NCBI GenBank assembly: GCA_030839005.1
Contig: JAUZEM010000379.1
Location: 1-15,772, forward strand
Origin: Actinomycetota bacterium
Lineage (GTDB): Bacteria > Actinomycetota > Acidimicrobiia > IMCC26256 > PALSA-610
Direction of reading: 5' to 3'
Length of the DNA stretch: 15,772 bases
Shown piece by piece: positions 1 through 7,022 of the stretch. A program made the position numbers and the translations under genes. Numbering within the stretch: position 1 is the stretch's first letter; every line of letters begins with the position of its first letter. The notes below the pieces were generated by a model, which did not search any database, was not told the DNA's origin, and worked only from the letters and a program-made list of their open reading frames with translations.

Positions 1-2013
1 CAGCGGCGCGCCGACGATCTCGATCCCTGGGTCGCGGCGGCCGACGTCGTCGTCGTGGGGGAGTCGGAGCGGTCGCCGATCCCGCGTCCGGGGCCGCTCG
101 TCACCGTCTCGATCACCGCGCTCGGCCACGGCGGGCCCGACGACGGCCTCGACGTACCGGAGGAGGTGCTCCAGGCGCGCAGTGGCAGCCTCTCCGCGCA
201 TGGCTACGCGCACTTGCCGCCCTTGACGGTCGGGGGGCGGCTGGGCGAGTACATCGTCGGTGCCTTCGGCGCGCTGGGCGCGGTGACGGCGTGGTGGCGG
301 GCGTCGCGCACCGGCGTCGCGGAGACGGTCGACGCATCGATGCTCGAAGCGATCCAGATGACCTACGTCACGACGCCGACCCTCATGGCGCGGTTTCCCG
401 GCGGACGCCGGCAATCGTTTCGCTGGGTGATGATCCCCGGCAACGAGCCCGCGGGCGACGGTCGTTTCGTGGGGATCACGACCGTGACCGCGCCACAGTG
501 GCAAGCGCTGGCGCGCGTCCTCGGCCGTCCCGACCTCGCCGACGACGACGAGCTCGGCACCATGATCGGGCGCTTCCGTCGAGCCGACGAGGTGAACGGC
601 GCGATCCACGCGTATACGCGACAACACACGGCCGACGAGATCGTCGCGGCGTGCGTCGACGCGCGCGTCCCCGCCGCAATCGTCGGCAACGGCGCGGAGC
701 TCCCGCGCAACGAGCAGCTCGCGGCGCGCGGCGTGTTCGTTCGCCAACCGGGGGAGCCGTGGATCCGGCCACGCGCGCCGTTCCGTTTCCACCGCGTGCC
801 CGATCGAGAGCTCGTCGCTCCCGGCGTGGCGTCCGGCCCGTGGCAACCGCGAACGCGCTCGGCGCCGTCGCCGGACCGATCGGTGCCGGGCGATCGGCCG
901 CTCGCCGGCATCCGGGTGCTCGATTTCACCGCGTTCTGGGCGGGCCCGTTCGCCACGGCGTGGTTGTCGTCGATGGGCGCGGACGTCGTCAAGGTCGAAG
1001 CGGTGCAACGGCCCGACGGAATCCGGTTCAGTGCAGCAGTTCGGCCACACGACGACCCGCGCTTCTACGAGAAGTCCGCGCTGTTCCACGCGTGCAATCT
1101 CGCCAAGCGCGGGATCACGCTCGATCTCGGCCATCCCGACGGTCTCGCGATCGCAAAGCGCCTCGCGGCGCGCAGTGACGTCGTGGCGGAGAATTTCACG
1201 CCGCAGGTTCTCGAGCGTTTCGGTCTCGACTGGGAGGCCGTGCGCGGGCTGAACCCCAACGCGATCATGCTGCGCATGCCGGCGTTCGGCCTCGACGGTC
1301 CGTGGCGCGCCCGCGGCGGTTTCGCCCAGACGATGGAACAGCTCACCGGCATGGCATGGGTCACCGGCTACGAGGACGGCCCGCCGATCATTCCCGGTGG
1401 TCCCGTCGACCCGATGGTGGGTGCCCACGCCGCGCTCGCGGTCGTCGCCGCGCTGGAGCACCGGGCTCGCACCGGAGTGGGCCAGCTCGTCGAGGTTCCG
1501 CTCGTCGAGGTCGCGACCGCGGTGACCGCCGAACAGGTGATCAGGTACGCCATCGACGGAACGCTGCTCGGGCGACGCGGCGCGGGCGGGGTGTACGCCT
1601 GCGCGGGGGACGATGCGTGGGTCGCGGTCGATCGGGCCTCCGACCCGATGACGCCCGAGGCGCGCGCGGCCTGGTGCGCGACCCGCACGCCCGACGGCGC
1701 GGCGCGCGACGCGCTCGCCCAGGGCGTCGCCGCGGCGGCGATGGTTCCCGCGTTCGCGACCCTCGACGATCCGCAGATGCGCGCGCGGGGCTTTTTCGAG
1801 CCGGTCGACAACCCGCTGGTCGGCGAGCAGGAATACCCGACCTGGCCGGTGCGCCTCTCGGGCGGTCCCGAGCGCGTATGGACCGCGCCCGCGCCGACAC
1901 TCGGGCAACACACCGCCGAGGTGTTGCGCACCGAGCTCGGTATCGACGACGACGAGCTTGCCCGGCTGGAAGCCGAGCACGTCATCGGCACGGTGCCGGT
2001 ATACGTGTCCTGA
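1..2013 (+). CDS. Two-domain class III CoA-transferase (CaiB/BaiF family), 5'-truncated
   Basis: The reading frame is already open at base 1, so the true start lies upstream; the GTG at 55 is only the first internal start codon. The product contains two successive CaiB/BaiF modules and should move CoA between acyl-CoA and a carboxylic acid in the cytoplasm; the substrate cannot be read from sequence. Module 1 is seen only in its C-terminal part (TVDASMLEA, 322-348). Module 2 begins near 895 with the family opening GIRVLDFTAFWAGPFAT and continues through GADVVKVE, ENFTPQVLERFGLDW and TGVGQLVEVPL. By alignment with formyl-CoA transferase (catalytic Asp169), module 2 keeps the aspartate in GGPVDPMVG (codon 1408-1410). 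The matching place in module 1, RLGEYIVGA, has Glu (codon 247-249). Twin-module proteins of this family occur in actinobacteria. The MFS gene starts 26 bp downstream, so they may be co-transcribed. Family call is firm; substrate unknown. Confidence 0.9.
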   Translation, partial: QRRADDLDPWVAAADVVVVGESERSPIPRPGPLVTVSITALGHGGPDDGLDVPEEVLQARSGSLSAHGYAHLPPLTVGGRLGEYIVGAFGALGAVTAWWRASRTGVAETVDASMLEAIQMTYVTTPTLMARFPGGRRQSFRWVMIPGNEPAGDGRFVGITTVTAPQWQALARVLGRPDLADDDELGTMIGRFRRADEVNGAIHAYTRQHTADEIVAACVDARVPAAIVGNGAELPRNEQLAARGVFVRQPGEPWIRPRAPFRFHRVPDRELVAPGVASGPWQPRTRSAPSPDRSVPGDRPLAGIRVLDFTAFWAGPFATAWLSSMGADVVKVEAVQRPDGIRFSAAVRPHDDPRFYEKSALFHACNLAKRGITLDLGHPDGLAIAKRLAARSDVVAENFTPQVLERFGLDWEAVRGLNPNAIMLRMPAFGLDGPWRARGGFAQTMEQLTGMAWVTGYEDGPPIIPGGPVDPMVGAHAALAVVAALEHRARTGVGQLVEVPLVEVATAVTAEQVIRYAIDGTLLGRRGAGGVYACAGDDAWVAVDRASDPMTPEARAAWCATRTPDGAARDALAQGVAAAAMVPAFATLDDPQMRARGFFEPVDNPLVGEQEYPTWPVRLSGGPERVWTAPAPTLGQHTAEVLRTELGIDDDELARLEAEHVIGTVPVYVS

Positions 2014-2039
2014 AGCCCCGTCGATATGGTGCACCGCGC

Positions 2040-3326
2040 ATGCTGTCGTCGCCGGGGGGCTCCGAGCTCGAGGACGTCGAAGACGCCCTCGTCGACGGTG
2101 ATGTCGCGTATCAGCGCGGCACCGCGGCCGCGGCGCTGCGTCACCGCGACTTTCGCATCGTGTACGCGGGGACGTTCTCGTCCAACGTCGGCACCTGGAT
2201 GCAGAACGTCATCCTCGGCGAGTACGCGCTACAGCTGACGCACAGCGGCTTCTTCGTCGGACTCTTGTTCTTCGGCCAGCTCGGTCCGCTGCTGTTCCTT
2301 TCGATGATGGGTGGCCTCCTCGCCGACCGGGTCGACCGGCGCCGGTTGCTCGTGAGCTTGCAACTCCTGCAGGGCGTCCTGTCGTTCGGGCTCGCGCTCG
2401 TCGCGTGGACGTCGCATCCCTCGCATCTCGCGATCGTGCTCATCGTGTTCGCCATCGGGGTCGCGAACGCGTTGGGCGCACCCGGGCTGAGCGCGATCCT
2501 CCCGACCCTCGTTCCGCGCGAGGACATGACCGGTGCGGTCGCGCTCATGTCGGTGCAGATGAACCTCTCACGGGTGATCGGGCCCGCGATCGGGGGGCTC
2601 GTCTTCGCCAAGCTCGAAGCCGGTCCCGTGTTCGCCATCAATTCGGCGACATACCTGTTCGCCGTGACCGGACTCGTATGGGCTCGTTATCCGCGCTACG
2701 CCAACGCGCGTGGTGCCGATCACACCGAGCATCGCCTGCTCTCCGGGGTACGGATCGCGCGCGCCGATCCCGTGATCAGGTACGTGTTGCTCTCGCTGTT
2801 CACGTTCTCGTTCTTCTCGCTCGCCTTCGTCGGCATCATGCCGATCATCGCGACGTACAACCTCGATATGTCCAAGGGCGTGTATGCACTTCTCTACGCG
2901 ACCTTCGGCTTTGGCGCGGCGGCCGGCGCGTTCACGGTCGGGACGTTCTTCGCCCGACGATCGAAGGTCGCGCTGGTGCGGCCGGGCTTCGTCGCGTTCG
3001 CGGTCGCACTCGCGGCCTTCGGCCTGGTCCGCAACAATCCCGCCGCCTTCGTGATCGCGGGCCTGCTCGGCTACGCGTACTTCGTGGTCGTCACGTGTCT
3101 GTCGACGATCCTGCAGAAACAGCTACGCAACGAGGAGCGCGGTCGCGTCATGGCGCTGTGGATCATGGCCTTCGGCGGTACCGTGCCCCTCGGGGTCCTC
3201 ATCGCCGGACCGTTCGCAAAGGCGCACTCGACCCAGATCCTGTTGATCGGAGCCGCGTGGGCCTTGGTGCTCGCGCTGCGGTCCGGCGGGCGATCCCTCC
3301 GTGAGAAAGGCGCACCCGATGACTGA
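2040..3326 (+). CDS. MFS transporter, EntS/MFS_3-like exporter
   Basis: A 428-residue integral membrane protein with the hydrophobic pattern of a 12-helix major facilitator transporter, probably a proton-driven exporter in the cytoplasmic membrane. After an acidic 30-residue N-terminus, RHRDFRIVYAGTFSSNVGTWMQ leads into helix 1. The loop between helices 2 and 3 carries the MFS signature GGLLADRVDRRR (residues 91-102). ILPTLVPREDMTGAVAL (153-169) is typical of the enterobactin-exporter-like MFS_3 group. ATG 2040 was chosen because the open frame upstream, although long, encodes only Arg-rich translation of the CoA-transferase gene in another frame. No Shine-Dalgarno is visible; a TATGGT hexamer lies at 2025-2030. 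It follows the CoA-transferase by 26 bp and overlaps the next gene by 8 bp, which suggests an operon. The substrate is unknown. Confidence 0.9.
   Translation: MLSSPGGSELEDVEDALVDGDVAYQRGTAAAALRHRDFRIVYAGTFSSNVGTWMQNVILGEYALQLTHSGFFVGLLFFGQLGPLLFLSMMGGLLADRVDRRRLLVSLQLLQGVLSFGLALVAWTSHPSHLAIVLIVFAIGVANALGAPGLSAILPTLVPREDMTGAVALMSVQMNLSRVIGPAIGGLVFAKLEAGPVFAINSATYLFAVTGLVWARYPRYANARGADHTEHRLLSGVRIARADPVIRYVLLSLFTFSFFSLAFVGIMPIIATYNLDMSKGVYALLYATFGFGAAAGAFTVGTFFARRSKVALVRPGFVAFAVALAAFGLVRNNPAAFVIAGLLGYAYFVVVTCLSTILQKQLRNEERGRVMALWIMAFGGTVPLGVLIAGPFAKAHSTQILLIGAAWALVLALRSGGRSLREKGAPDD
3304..3310 (+). promoter_or_regulatory. Ribosome binding site deciding the start at 3319
   Basis: AGAAAGG lies 8 nt before ATG 3319, inside the last codons of the MFS gene. 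This spacing favours ATG 3319 over the in-frame GTG at 3301 and fits translational coupling of the two genes. Confidence 0.55.
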
Positions 3327-3990
3327 GCAACACGCCCTGGTGCAAGCCGAGCTGCGCGTACGCGTGATCGAGCTCGTGCGCGACGTCGATCCGGCGGTCC
3401 TCGATCGGCCCGCCGCGGCGACACCGGGTTGGCGCGTGCGCGACGTGCTCGCGCACATGGTCGGGGTCAGCGACGACGTCGTGAACGGACGGCTCGACGG
3501 CATCGCATCCGATGAGTGGACGGGCGCCCAGGTGGAACGGCGCCGGAGCATCTCGATCGCCGAGCTGCTCGGCGATTGGGAGCACTACGGGCCGCAGTTC
3601 GAGAAGCTTCTCGCCGGTGCGCCGGAGGAGATCGCCGGTCAGGCGCTCTTCGACGCCGCGACACACGAGCACGACGTGCGCCAGGCCGTCGGGCGTCCGG
3701 GCGCGCGCGACAGCGACGCCATGGACCTCAGCTGGCAGTGGCTCGTGAGCACCCGGACGCGCGCGGGCGCGCCCGCGATCCGCTTCGTCACGGAGCACAG
3801 CGACGTCATCGCGGGCGCGGGCGAGCCGCAGGTGACCGTTCACGCGCCCCGCTTCGAGCTGCTGCGCGCGACGACCGGCCGCCGCAGCGCGGAAGAGATC
3901 GCGAGCTACGAATGGGAGCCCGCGCCCGATGTCACCATGCTCATCGCCGCCCCCTTCTTCACGATTCGTGCCGACTCGCTCGCCGAATAG
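3319..3990 (+). CDS. Mycothiol-dependent maleylpyruvate isomerase-like (MDMPI/DinB, TIGR03083-type) protein
   Basis: A 223-residue soluble protein of the actinobacterial MDMPI_N/DinB-like family, four-helix bundle proteins that often use a bound metal and mycothiol. Seen: TPGWRVRDVLAHMVGVSDDV (around residues 35-54) with the expected metal-ligand His46, and DAATHEHDVRQA (112-123) with the family HxxDvR-type block. The C-terminal part, FELLRATTGRRSAEEIASYEW, matches the conserved end of the TIGR03083 group. In maleylpyruvate isomerase the ligands are His, Glu and His with the last two four apart; here the pair is Asp112 and His116, so Glu is replaced by Asp. The gene overlaps the upstream MFS gene by 8 bp and likely shares its transcript. 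The real reaction is unknown; 'maleylpyruvate isomerase' is a family label only. Confidence 0.85.
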   Translation: MTEQHALVQAELRVRVIELVRDVDPAVLDRPAAATPGWRVRDVLAHMVGVSDDVVNGRLDGIASDEWTGAQVERRRSISIAELLGDWEHYGPQFEKLLAGAPEEIAGQALFDAATHEHDVRQAVGRPGARDSDAMDLSWQWLVSTRTRAGAPAIRFVTEHSDVIAGAGEPQVTVHAPRFELLRATTGRRSAEEIASYEWEPAPDVTMLIAAPFFTIRADSLAE

Positions 3991-3998
3991 TCATCTCT

Positions 3999-4048
3999 AT
4001 GGGTCGCTCGCGCTGCGCCTCCCATACGGTCGGCTCCGCTGTCGCTCC
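3999..4048 (-). repeat. Dispersed 50-bp purine-rich element, copy 1 (possible bidirectional terminator)
   Basis: Read on the minus strand from 4048 to 3999, this begins within the TAG stop of the acetylpolyamine amidohydrolase gene. It aligns by eye with 13047-13096 on the plus strand: shared blocks in order are GGAG, CGACAGCG, AGC, GACCG, GGGAG, AGCG and CGACCCAT, with single-base gaps. It fills the gap between two convergent genes. TATGGG (3998-4003) and CCCATA (4021-4026) can pair around a 17-nt loop, so transcription from both sides could end here, but there is no T-tract and copy 2 does not keep this stem. Confidence 0.6.
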
Positions 4049-5088
4049 TATGCAAGCTCCTGGAGCACTCCGGCGACGTTGCGTCCGAGCACGTCGAGGC
4101 AGTATCCGCCCTCTTGCACGACGAGCGTCGGTCGGTCGAGCGCGGCGATCGTGGCGCCGATCCGTGGGAAGTCGTCGGCGACGAGCCGGAAGGTGTCGGG
4201 ATCTTCGAGCGCGGTGTCGACGCCGAGCGACACGACCACCGCGTCGGGTCCGAACTTGCGAACGGCGGTGACCGCGCTCGCCAACGCGTCGCCGTACGTG
4301 TCCCACTCGACTCCCGCCGGAAGCGGGTAGTTGCGGTTGCAGTCCTCACCCGCGCCCCAACCGCGCTCGCCCGCGAAGCCCAGGAAGAACGGATACTCGA
4401 ACGCGGGATCGGCGTGCAGCGAGACGAACAGCACGTCGTCGCGGTCGTAGAAGATCTGCTGGGTGCCGTTCCCGTGGTGGTAGTCGACGTCGACGATCGC
4501 CACCCGGGCGCCCCGATCGGTCCAGGCTTGCGTCGCGACGGCCGCGTTGTTGAGGTAGCAGTAGCCCGCGAACGAGTCGGTGGCCGCGTGGTGTCCGGGC
4601 GGTCGTGTGCACGCGTACGCGGCGCGTTCACGACCGCCGGCGACGGCTTCCCACGCGGTGAGCGTCACGTCGACGGCGGCGACGGCCGCTCCGAAGGTCC
4701 CCGCGAGGACGGGATCGCTGTCGTGGGAGTACCAGCCGAGCTGGGCGATGATGTGCTCGGGATCGAGGTGCGGCTGGTCACGAATCGGGCGCGCGTACGC
4801 GACGGCTTCCGACGACTCGTCGAGGCCCGTCGCGTCGCGCCAGCGCGCGTGGGCGTGCTCCAGGAACTCCAGGTACTCGGGCGAGTGCACTCTCGCGGCG
4901 GGCCCGCTCTCGCCTCGTACGGCAAATGCGCGCGGCGGCTCGGGGCGGCCGAGCCCGGCGCCGGCGATCGCCGCGAGAATCCGATCGACCCGTTCGGGGA
5001 CCTCGGGCGGATCGACGAGCCGCCCTCGGTCGAGGAACGGCTCGCGGGGATGGTGGGTACGGTGCGCGTCGGAGGCGACGATCAGCAT
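4048..5088 (-). CDS. Acetylpolyamine amidohydrolase (histone deacetylase superfamily)
   Basis: A 346-residue zinc hydrolase expected to remove acetyl groups from acetylated polyamines in the cytoplasm. It resembles Mycoplana ramosa acetylpolyamine aminohydrolase (about 341 residues) along its whole length as I recall that sequence. Shared blocks include RPPGHHA, FAGYCYLNNAAVA, VDVDYHHGNGTQ, FFLGFAGERGWGAG and VSLGVDT. Active-site residues are all present: tandem His166-His167, zinc ligands Asp202, His204 and Asp291, and the transition-state Tyr329 in EGGY. Residues 99-131 match the insertion that narrows the active-site channel in this subfamily, which argues for polyamines over acetoin or protein substrates. 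ATG 5088 was chosen because its product starts at the same place as the family (MLIVASDAH); an ATG at 5124 adds 12 unlikely residues. TACAGC ends 6 nt before the ATG and no Shine-Dalgarno is seen. Confidence 0.92.
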   Translation of the reverse strand: MLIVASDAHRTHHPREPFLDRGRLVDPPEVPERVDRILAAIAGAGLGRPEPPRAFAVRGESGPAARVHSPEYLEFLEHAHARWRDATGLDESSEAVAYARPIRDQPHLDPEHIIAQLGWYSHDSDPVLAGTFGAAVAAVDVTLTAWEAVAGGRERAAYACTRPPGHHAATDSFAGYCYLNNAAVATQAWTDRGARVAIVDVDYHHGNGTQQIFYDRDDVLFVSLHADPAFEYPFFLGFAGERGWGAGEDCNRNYPLPAGVEWDTYGDALASAVTAVRKFGPDAVVVSLGVDTALEDPDTFRLVADDFPRIGATIAALDRPTLVVQEGGYCLDVLGRNVAGVLQELA

Positions 5089-5094
5089 CCCGAA

Positions 5095-5100
5095 GCTGTA
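5095..5100 (-). promoter_or_regulatory. Candidate -10 hexamer for leaderless acetylpolyamine amidohydrolase mRNA
   Basis: On the minus strand TACAGC is followed by 6 nt and then ATG 5088. The TA matches the -10 consensus but the last base is C, so this is the weakest member of the set. No good -35 hexamer was found. Confidence 0.35.
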
Positions 5101-5138
5101 GCACGCGGCGGATGGCGCGATCACGCGATCATCTGGGC

Positions 5139-5429
5139 ATGATTGCTGCCTTCTCCATCACGCCCCTCGGGATCGGTACCTCCGTCAGCGAGTCCGTAGC
5201 GGACGCGGTCCGCCTCGTCCGCGACAGCGGACTCCCCAACGAGACCAACGCCATGTTCACCAACGTGGAAGGCGAGTGGGACGAGGTGATGGCCCTGATC
5301 AAAGCCTGTGTCATGGCCGTTGCCGAAGCCGCTCCACGAGTCAGCGTCGTGATCAAGATCGACCACCGCCCCGGCGTGACCGACGCGCTCCGGGCCAAGG
5401 TCGCCGCTATCGAGCAACGATTGGGGTAG
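5139..5429 (+). CDS. Thiamine-binding protein, MTH1187/YkoF (DUF77) family
   Basis: A 96-residue single-domain protein of the MTH1187 family, ferredoxin-like folds that associate into oligomers and bind thiamine or related pyrimidines in the cytoplasm. Seen: N-terminal IAAFSITPLGIGTSVSESVADAVRLV, central TNAMFTNVEGEWDEVMALIKAC and C-terminal VSVVIKIDHRPGV, which follow the family order; length is normal (about 100). ATG 5139 gives the standard N-terminus. No Shine-Dalgarno; GATCAT lies 6 nt upstream. It is divergent from the amidohydrolase with 50 bp between starts and is followed after 10 bp by the 68-residue gene, so those two probably share a transcript. No thiamine pathway gene is near. 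Confidence 0.88.
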   Translation: MIAAFSITPLGIGTSVSESVADAVRLVRDSGLPNETNAMFTNVEGEWDEVMALIKACVMAVAEAAPRVSVVIKIDHRPGVTDALRAKVAAIEQRLG

Positions 5430-5439
5430 ACCGGTACCC

Positions 5440-5646
5440 ATGCCCGACGAACCCGACCCGAAGCGAGTCCAGCGCCGAGCCGAGTCCCTCCTGCCCGAGG
5501 AGCGCAGCGTCGGGAGCGACGATCCCGAGGCGCAAGCGGAGGAGATCCTCGCCGAATCCGATGCGCGGATGGACGGTCGCCCCTCGCCGCCGGGCAAATC
5601 CATCGAGCACCGGAGCTCCGAGGACACGGTCGAGCCCACTGACTGA
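5440..5646 (+). CDS. Small conserved-type hypothetical protein, 68 residues
   Basis: A short, highly charged, soluble protein without cysteine, signal peptide or membrane segment. It has the feel of an uncharacterised small protein family I associate with actinobacteria. The likely conserved core is EERSVGSDDPEAQAEEILAE followed by SDAR, and near the end EHRSSEDTVEP. The middle is probably one amphipathic helix with disordered ends. It starts 10 bp after the thiamine-binding gene; TAGACC lies 7 nt before the ATG and overlaps the stop codon of that gene. The function is unknown. The coding call rests on codon pattern, position and resemblance from memory. Confidence 0.75.
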   Translation: MPDEPDPKRVQRRAESLLPEERSVGSDDPEAQAEEILAESDARMDGRPSPPGKSIEHRSSEDTVEPTD

Positions 5647-5676
5647 ACCTCGGACCTTACGAATACGCCCTGCGTC

Positions 5677-5682
5677 TACCGT
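5677..5682 (+). promoter_or_regulatory. Candidate -10 hexamer for leaderless phosphopantetheinyl transferase mRNA
   Basis: TACCGT is followed by 6 nt and then GTG 5689, so transcription would begin at the start codon. The same hexamer and the same 6-nt gap precede GTG 7029. No -35 hexamer was recognised. Confidence 0.5.
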
Positions 5683-5688
5683 GAATGC

Positions 5689-6357
5689 GTGACCGCAGGC
5701 GTAGTGCGCGTGTTCTCGGTCGACCTCGACCAGCCCGCAGCCGTCGTCGAGTACCTCGACCGGATGCTCGCGCCCGACGAGCGCCGCGCGCCCGCGCCCA
5801 TCCGGGTAGCGCGCGCCATGACCCGGGTCACGCTCGCCGGCGCACTCGGAACGGATCCGGATCTGGTTCCGATCTCGCGGCGGTGCGCGCACTGCGAGCA
5901 TCCGACGCACGGCCGCCCGACCGTCGCCGGCGACGACCGGATCTCGTTCAGCCTCAGTCATTCGGGTTCGTTTGCGGTCATCGCCCTCGCCGACGGCGCG
6001 CTCAGGATCGGCATCGACGTCGAGGAGGTGAAACCTCGCCGCCGGCTCGGTGCGCTCGCGGCGCGCGTGCTGAACGACGACGAACATGCGGCCTGGATCG
6101 CCCTCGCGGAGGGGGACGAGCAACTCCGGTCGTTCCTGCGCGCGTGGACGACGAAAGAGGCGTACCTGAAGGCGCTCGGAATCGGGATCGCCACCCGGCT
6201 GCGCGACGTGCCGGCGCGCGTCGAGGGCTGGCAGACGCGCGAGCTGAGCGTCGGGGAGACTCGGATCGCCGCGCTCGCCGTCGATCGAACCGACTTCGCG
6301 GTGGAGCACGCGCTGCTCGCGCCCCGGGCTACGTCGAATGGCGGAACTGCAGGCTGA
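5689..6357 (+). CDS. 4'-phosphopantetheinyl transferase, Sfp type
   Basis: A 222-residue enzyme that transfers phosphopantetheine from CoA to a serine of acyl or peptidyl carrier proteins. Motifs are complete: CAHCEHPTHGRPTV (66-79), the substrate-positioning FSLSHSG (87-93), the Mg-binding GIDVEEV (108-114), and W-x-x-KEA with its following Lys, WTTKEAYLKALGIG (153-166). The length and pseudo-dimeric layout are those of the Sfp/EntD group rather than the shorter AcpS. No polyketide or peptide synthase gene is in the window, so the carrier protein is elsewhere. GTG 5689 is preceded by TACCGT at a 6-nt gap and by no Shine-Dalgarno. The last 29 bp overlap the 3' end of the oppositely oriented AlkB-like gene. 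Confidence 0.93.
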   Translation: MTAGVVRVFSVDLDQPAAVVEYLDRMLAPDERRAPAPIRVARAMTRVTLAGALGTDPDLVPISRRCAHCEHPTHGRPTVAGDDRISFSLSHSGSFAVIALADGALRIGIDVEEVKPRRRLGALAARVLNDDEHAAWIALAEGDEQLRSFLRAWTTKEAYLKALGIGIATRLRDVPARVEGWQTRELSVGETRIAALAVDRTDFAVEHALLAPRATSNGGTAG

Positions 6358-6988
6358 CGCGCGCGCCGGCGCGGGCGACCTTCGGCACCGCGTGCTCCCA
6401 TGTGGTCTGGGTGGTGCCGCCCATCACGAGAAGATCGCCGGGGAGCAACGGGAACGCGCGTGACCGGCCCCGGTGCTCACGAGAGCGCATACGCGGGCGC
6501 AGGCGGAGCGTGCGCGCCGATCCGAGCGAGATGATCGCCACGACCGGCTCGACCAGCGCCGGATCGATGCGGTCACCGTGCCAGGCGACGCTGTCGCGGC
6601 CGTCGCGATAGAGGGCGGCGCCGACACCGTCGAACGCGCGGCCGTAGCGCACGCGCAGTGCCGCCGCCATCTCCGTGAAGATCGCCGGAACATTCGGATC
6701 GTCGAGCTCGTGCCCGTACCACGCCGTGAGCCGGGGCTCTTCGACCATCCGGTCGTACATCCGAACCGTCCGGTGCTCCCACGGTGCGTGCGCGACGACG
6801 TGTTCGAACAGGGTGTCGGCGCCGCGCACCCAGCCGGCGACGTGATCGACCCAGGTCGTGTCGTCGAGCGCGATGCGGCGCGCGCTCGCGAACGACGGAT
6901 CGAACGCGGGCGCGGCGCCGGGATCGCCGAGCAGCGTCGGCTGCCATCTCAAGCCGTCCGGCCCGATACCCGAACGCACGTTCGCCAT
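6329..6988 (-). CDS. AlkB-like 2-oxoglutarate/Fe(II) dioxygenase
   Basis: A 219-residue protein of the AlkB branch of non-haem iron dioxygenases. Such enzymes use O2 and 2-oxoglutarate to oxidise methyl groups, classically to repair alkylated bases; some act on RNA or other substrates. Seen: AALYRDGRDSVAWHGD with iron ligands His137 and Asp139, third ligand His199 in WEHAVPK, and Arg210 with Arg216 in GARVSLQFR, the six-residue spacing of the two conserved AlkB arginines. LLPGDLLVMGG (181-191) is the usual strand before the distal His. The N-terminal 70 residues are less conserved and would form the nucleotide-recognition lid. ATG 6988 is preceded by TACCTT at a 7-nt gap and no Shine-Dalgarno. 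It is back to back with the 98-residue gene. The DNA-repair role is inferred. Confidence 0.9.
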   Translation of the reverse strand: MANVRSGIGPDGLRWQPTLLGDPGAAPAFDPSFASARRIALDDTTWVDHVAGWVRGADTLFEHVVAHAPWEHRTVRMYDRMVEEPRLTAWYGHELDDPNVPAIFTEMAAALRVRYGRAFDGVGAALYRDGRDSVAWHGDRIDPALVEPVVAIISLGSARTLRLRPRMRSREHRGRSRAFPLLPGDLLVMGGTTQTTWEHAVPKVARAGARVSLQFRHST

Positions 6989-6995
6989 AGGCGAT

Positions 6996-7001
6996 AAGGT
7001 A
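6996..7001 (-). promoter_or_regulatory. Candidate -10 hexamer for leaderless AlkB-like mRNA
   Basis: On the minus strand TACCTT is followed by 7 nt and then ATG 6988. It lies within the 40-bp gap to the divergent gene at 7029, so two promoters must share very little DNA. Confidence 0.5.
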
Positions 7002-7016
7002 GCGGCGGCGCGGGGG

Positions 7017-7022
7017 TACCGT
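7017..7022 (+). promoter_or_regulatory. Candidate -10 hexamer for leaderless mRNA of the 98-residue gene
   Basis: TACCGT is followed by 6 nt and then GTG 7029, identical in hexamer and gap to the one before GTG 5689. Confidence 0.5.

Noticed and set aside
1302..2039. N-terminal extension of the MFS transporter by about 246 residues
   Set aside because: This stretch is an Arg-rich translation of the CoA-transferase gene in another frame. The transporter's own sequence starts at ATG 2040.
5489..5530. Possible third copy of the dispersed element (GAGCGCAGCG and GGGAGCGAC)
   Set aside because: The blocks fall inside the likely conserved core of the 68-residue protein and only two short blocks match; the CGACCCAT end is missing.
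5689..6357. Biosynthetic cluster suggested by the Sfp-type transferase
   Set aside because: No polyketide synthase, peptide synthetase or carrier protein lies in the window; one such transferase is common for housekeeping use.
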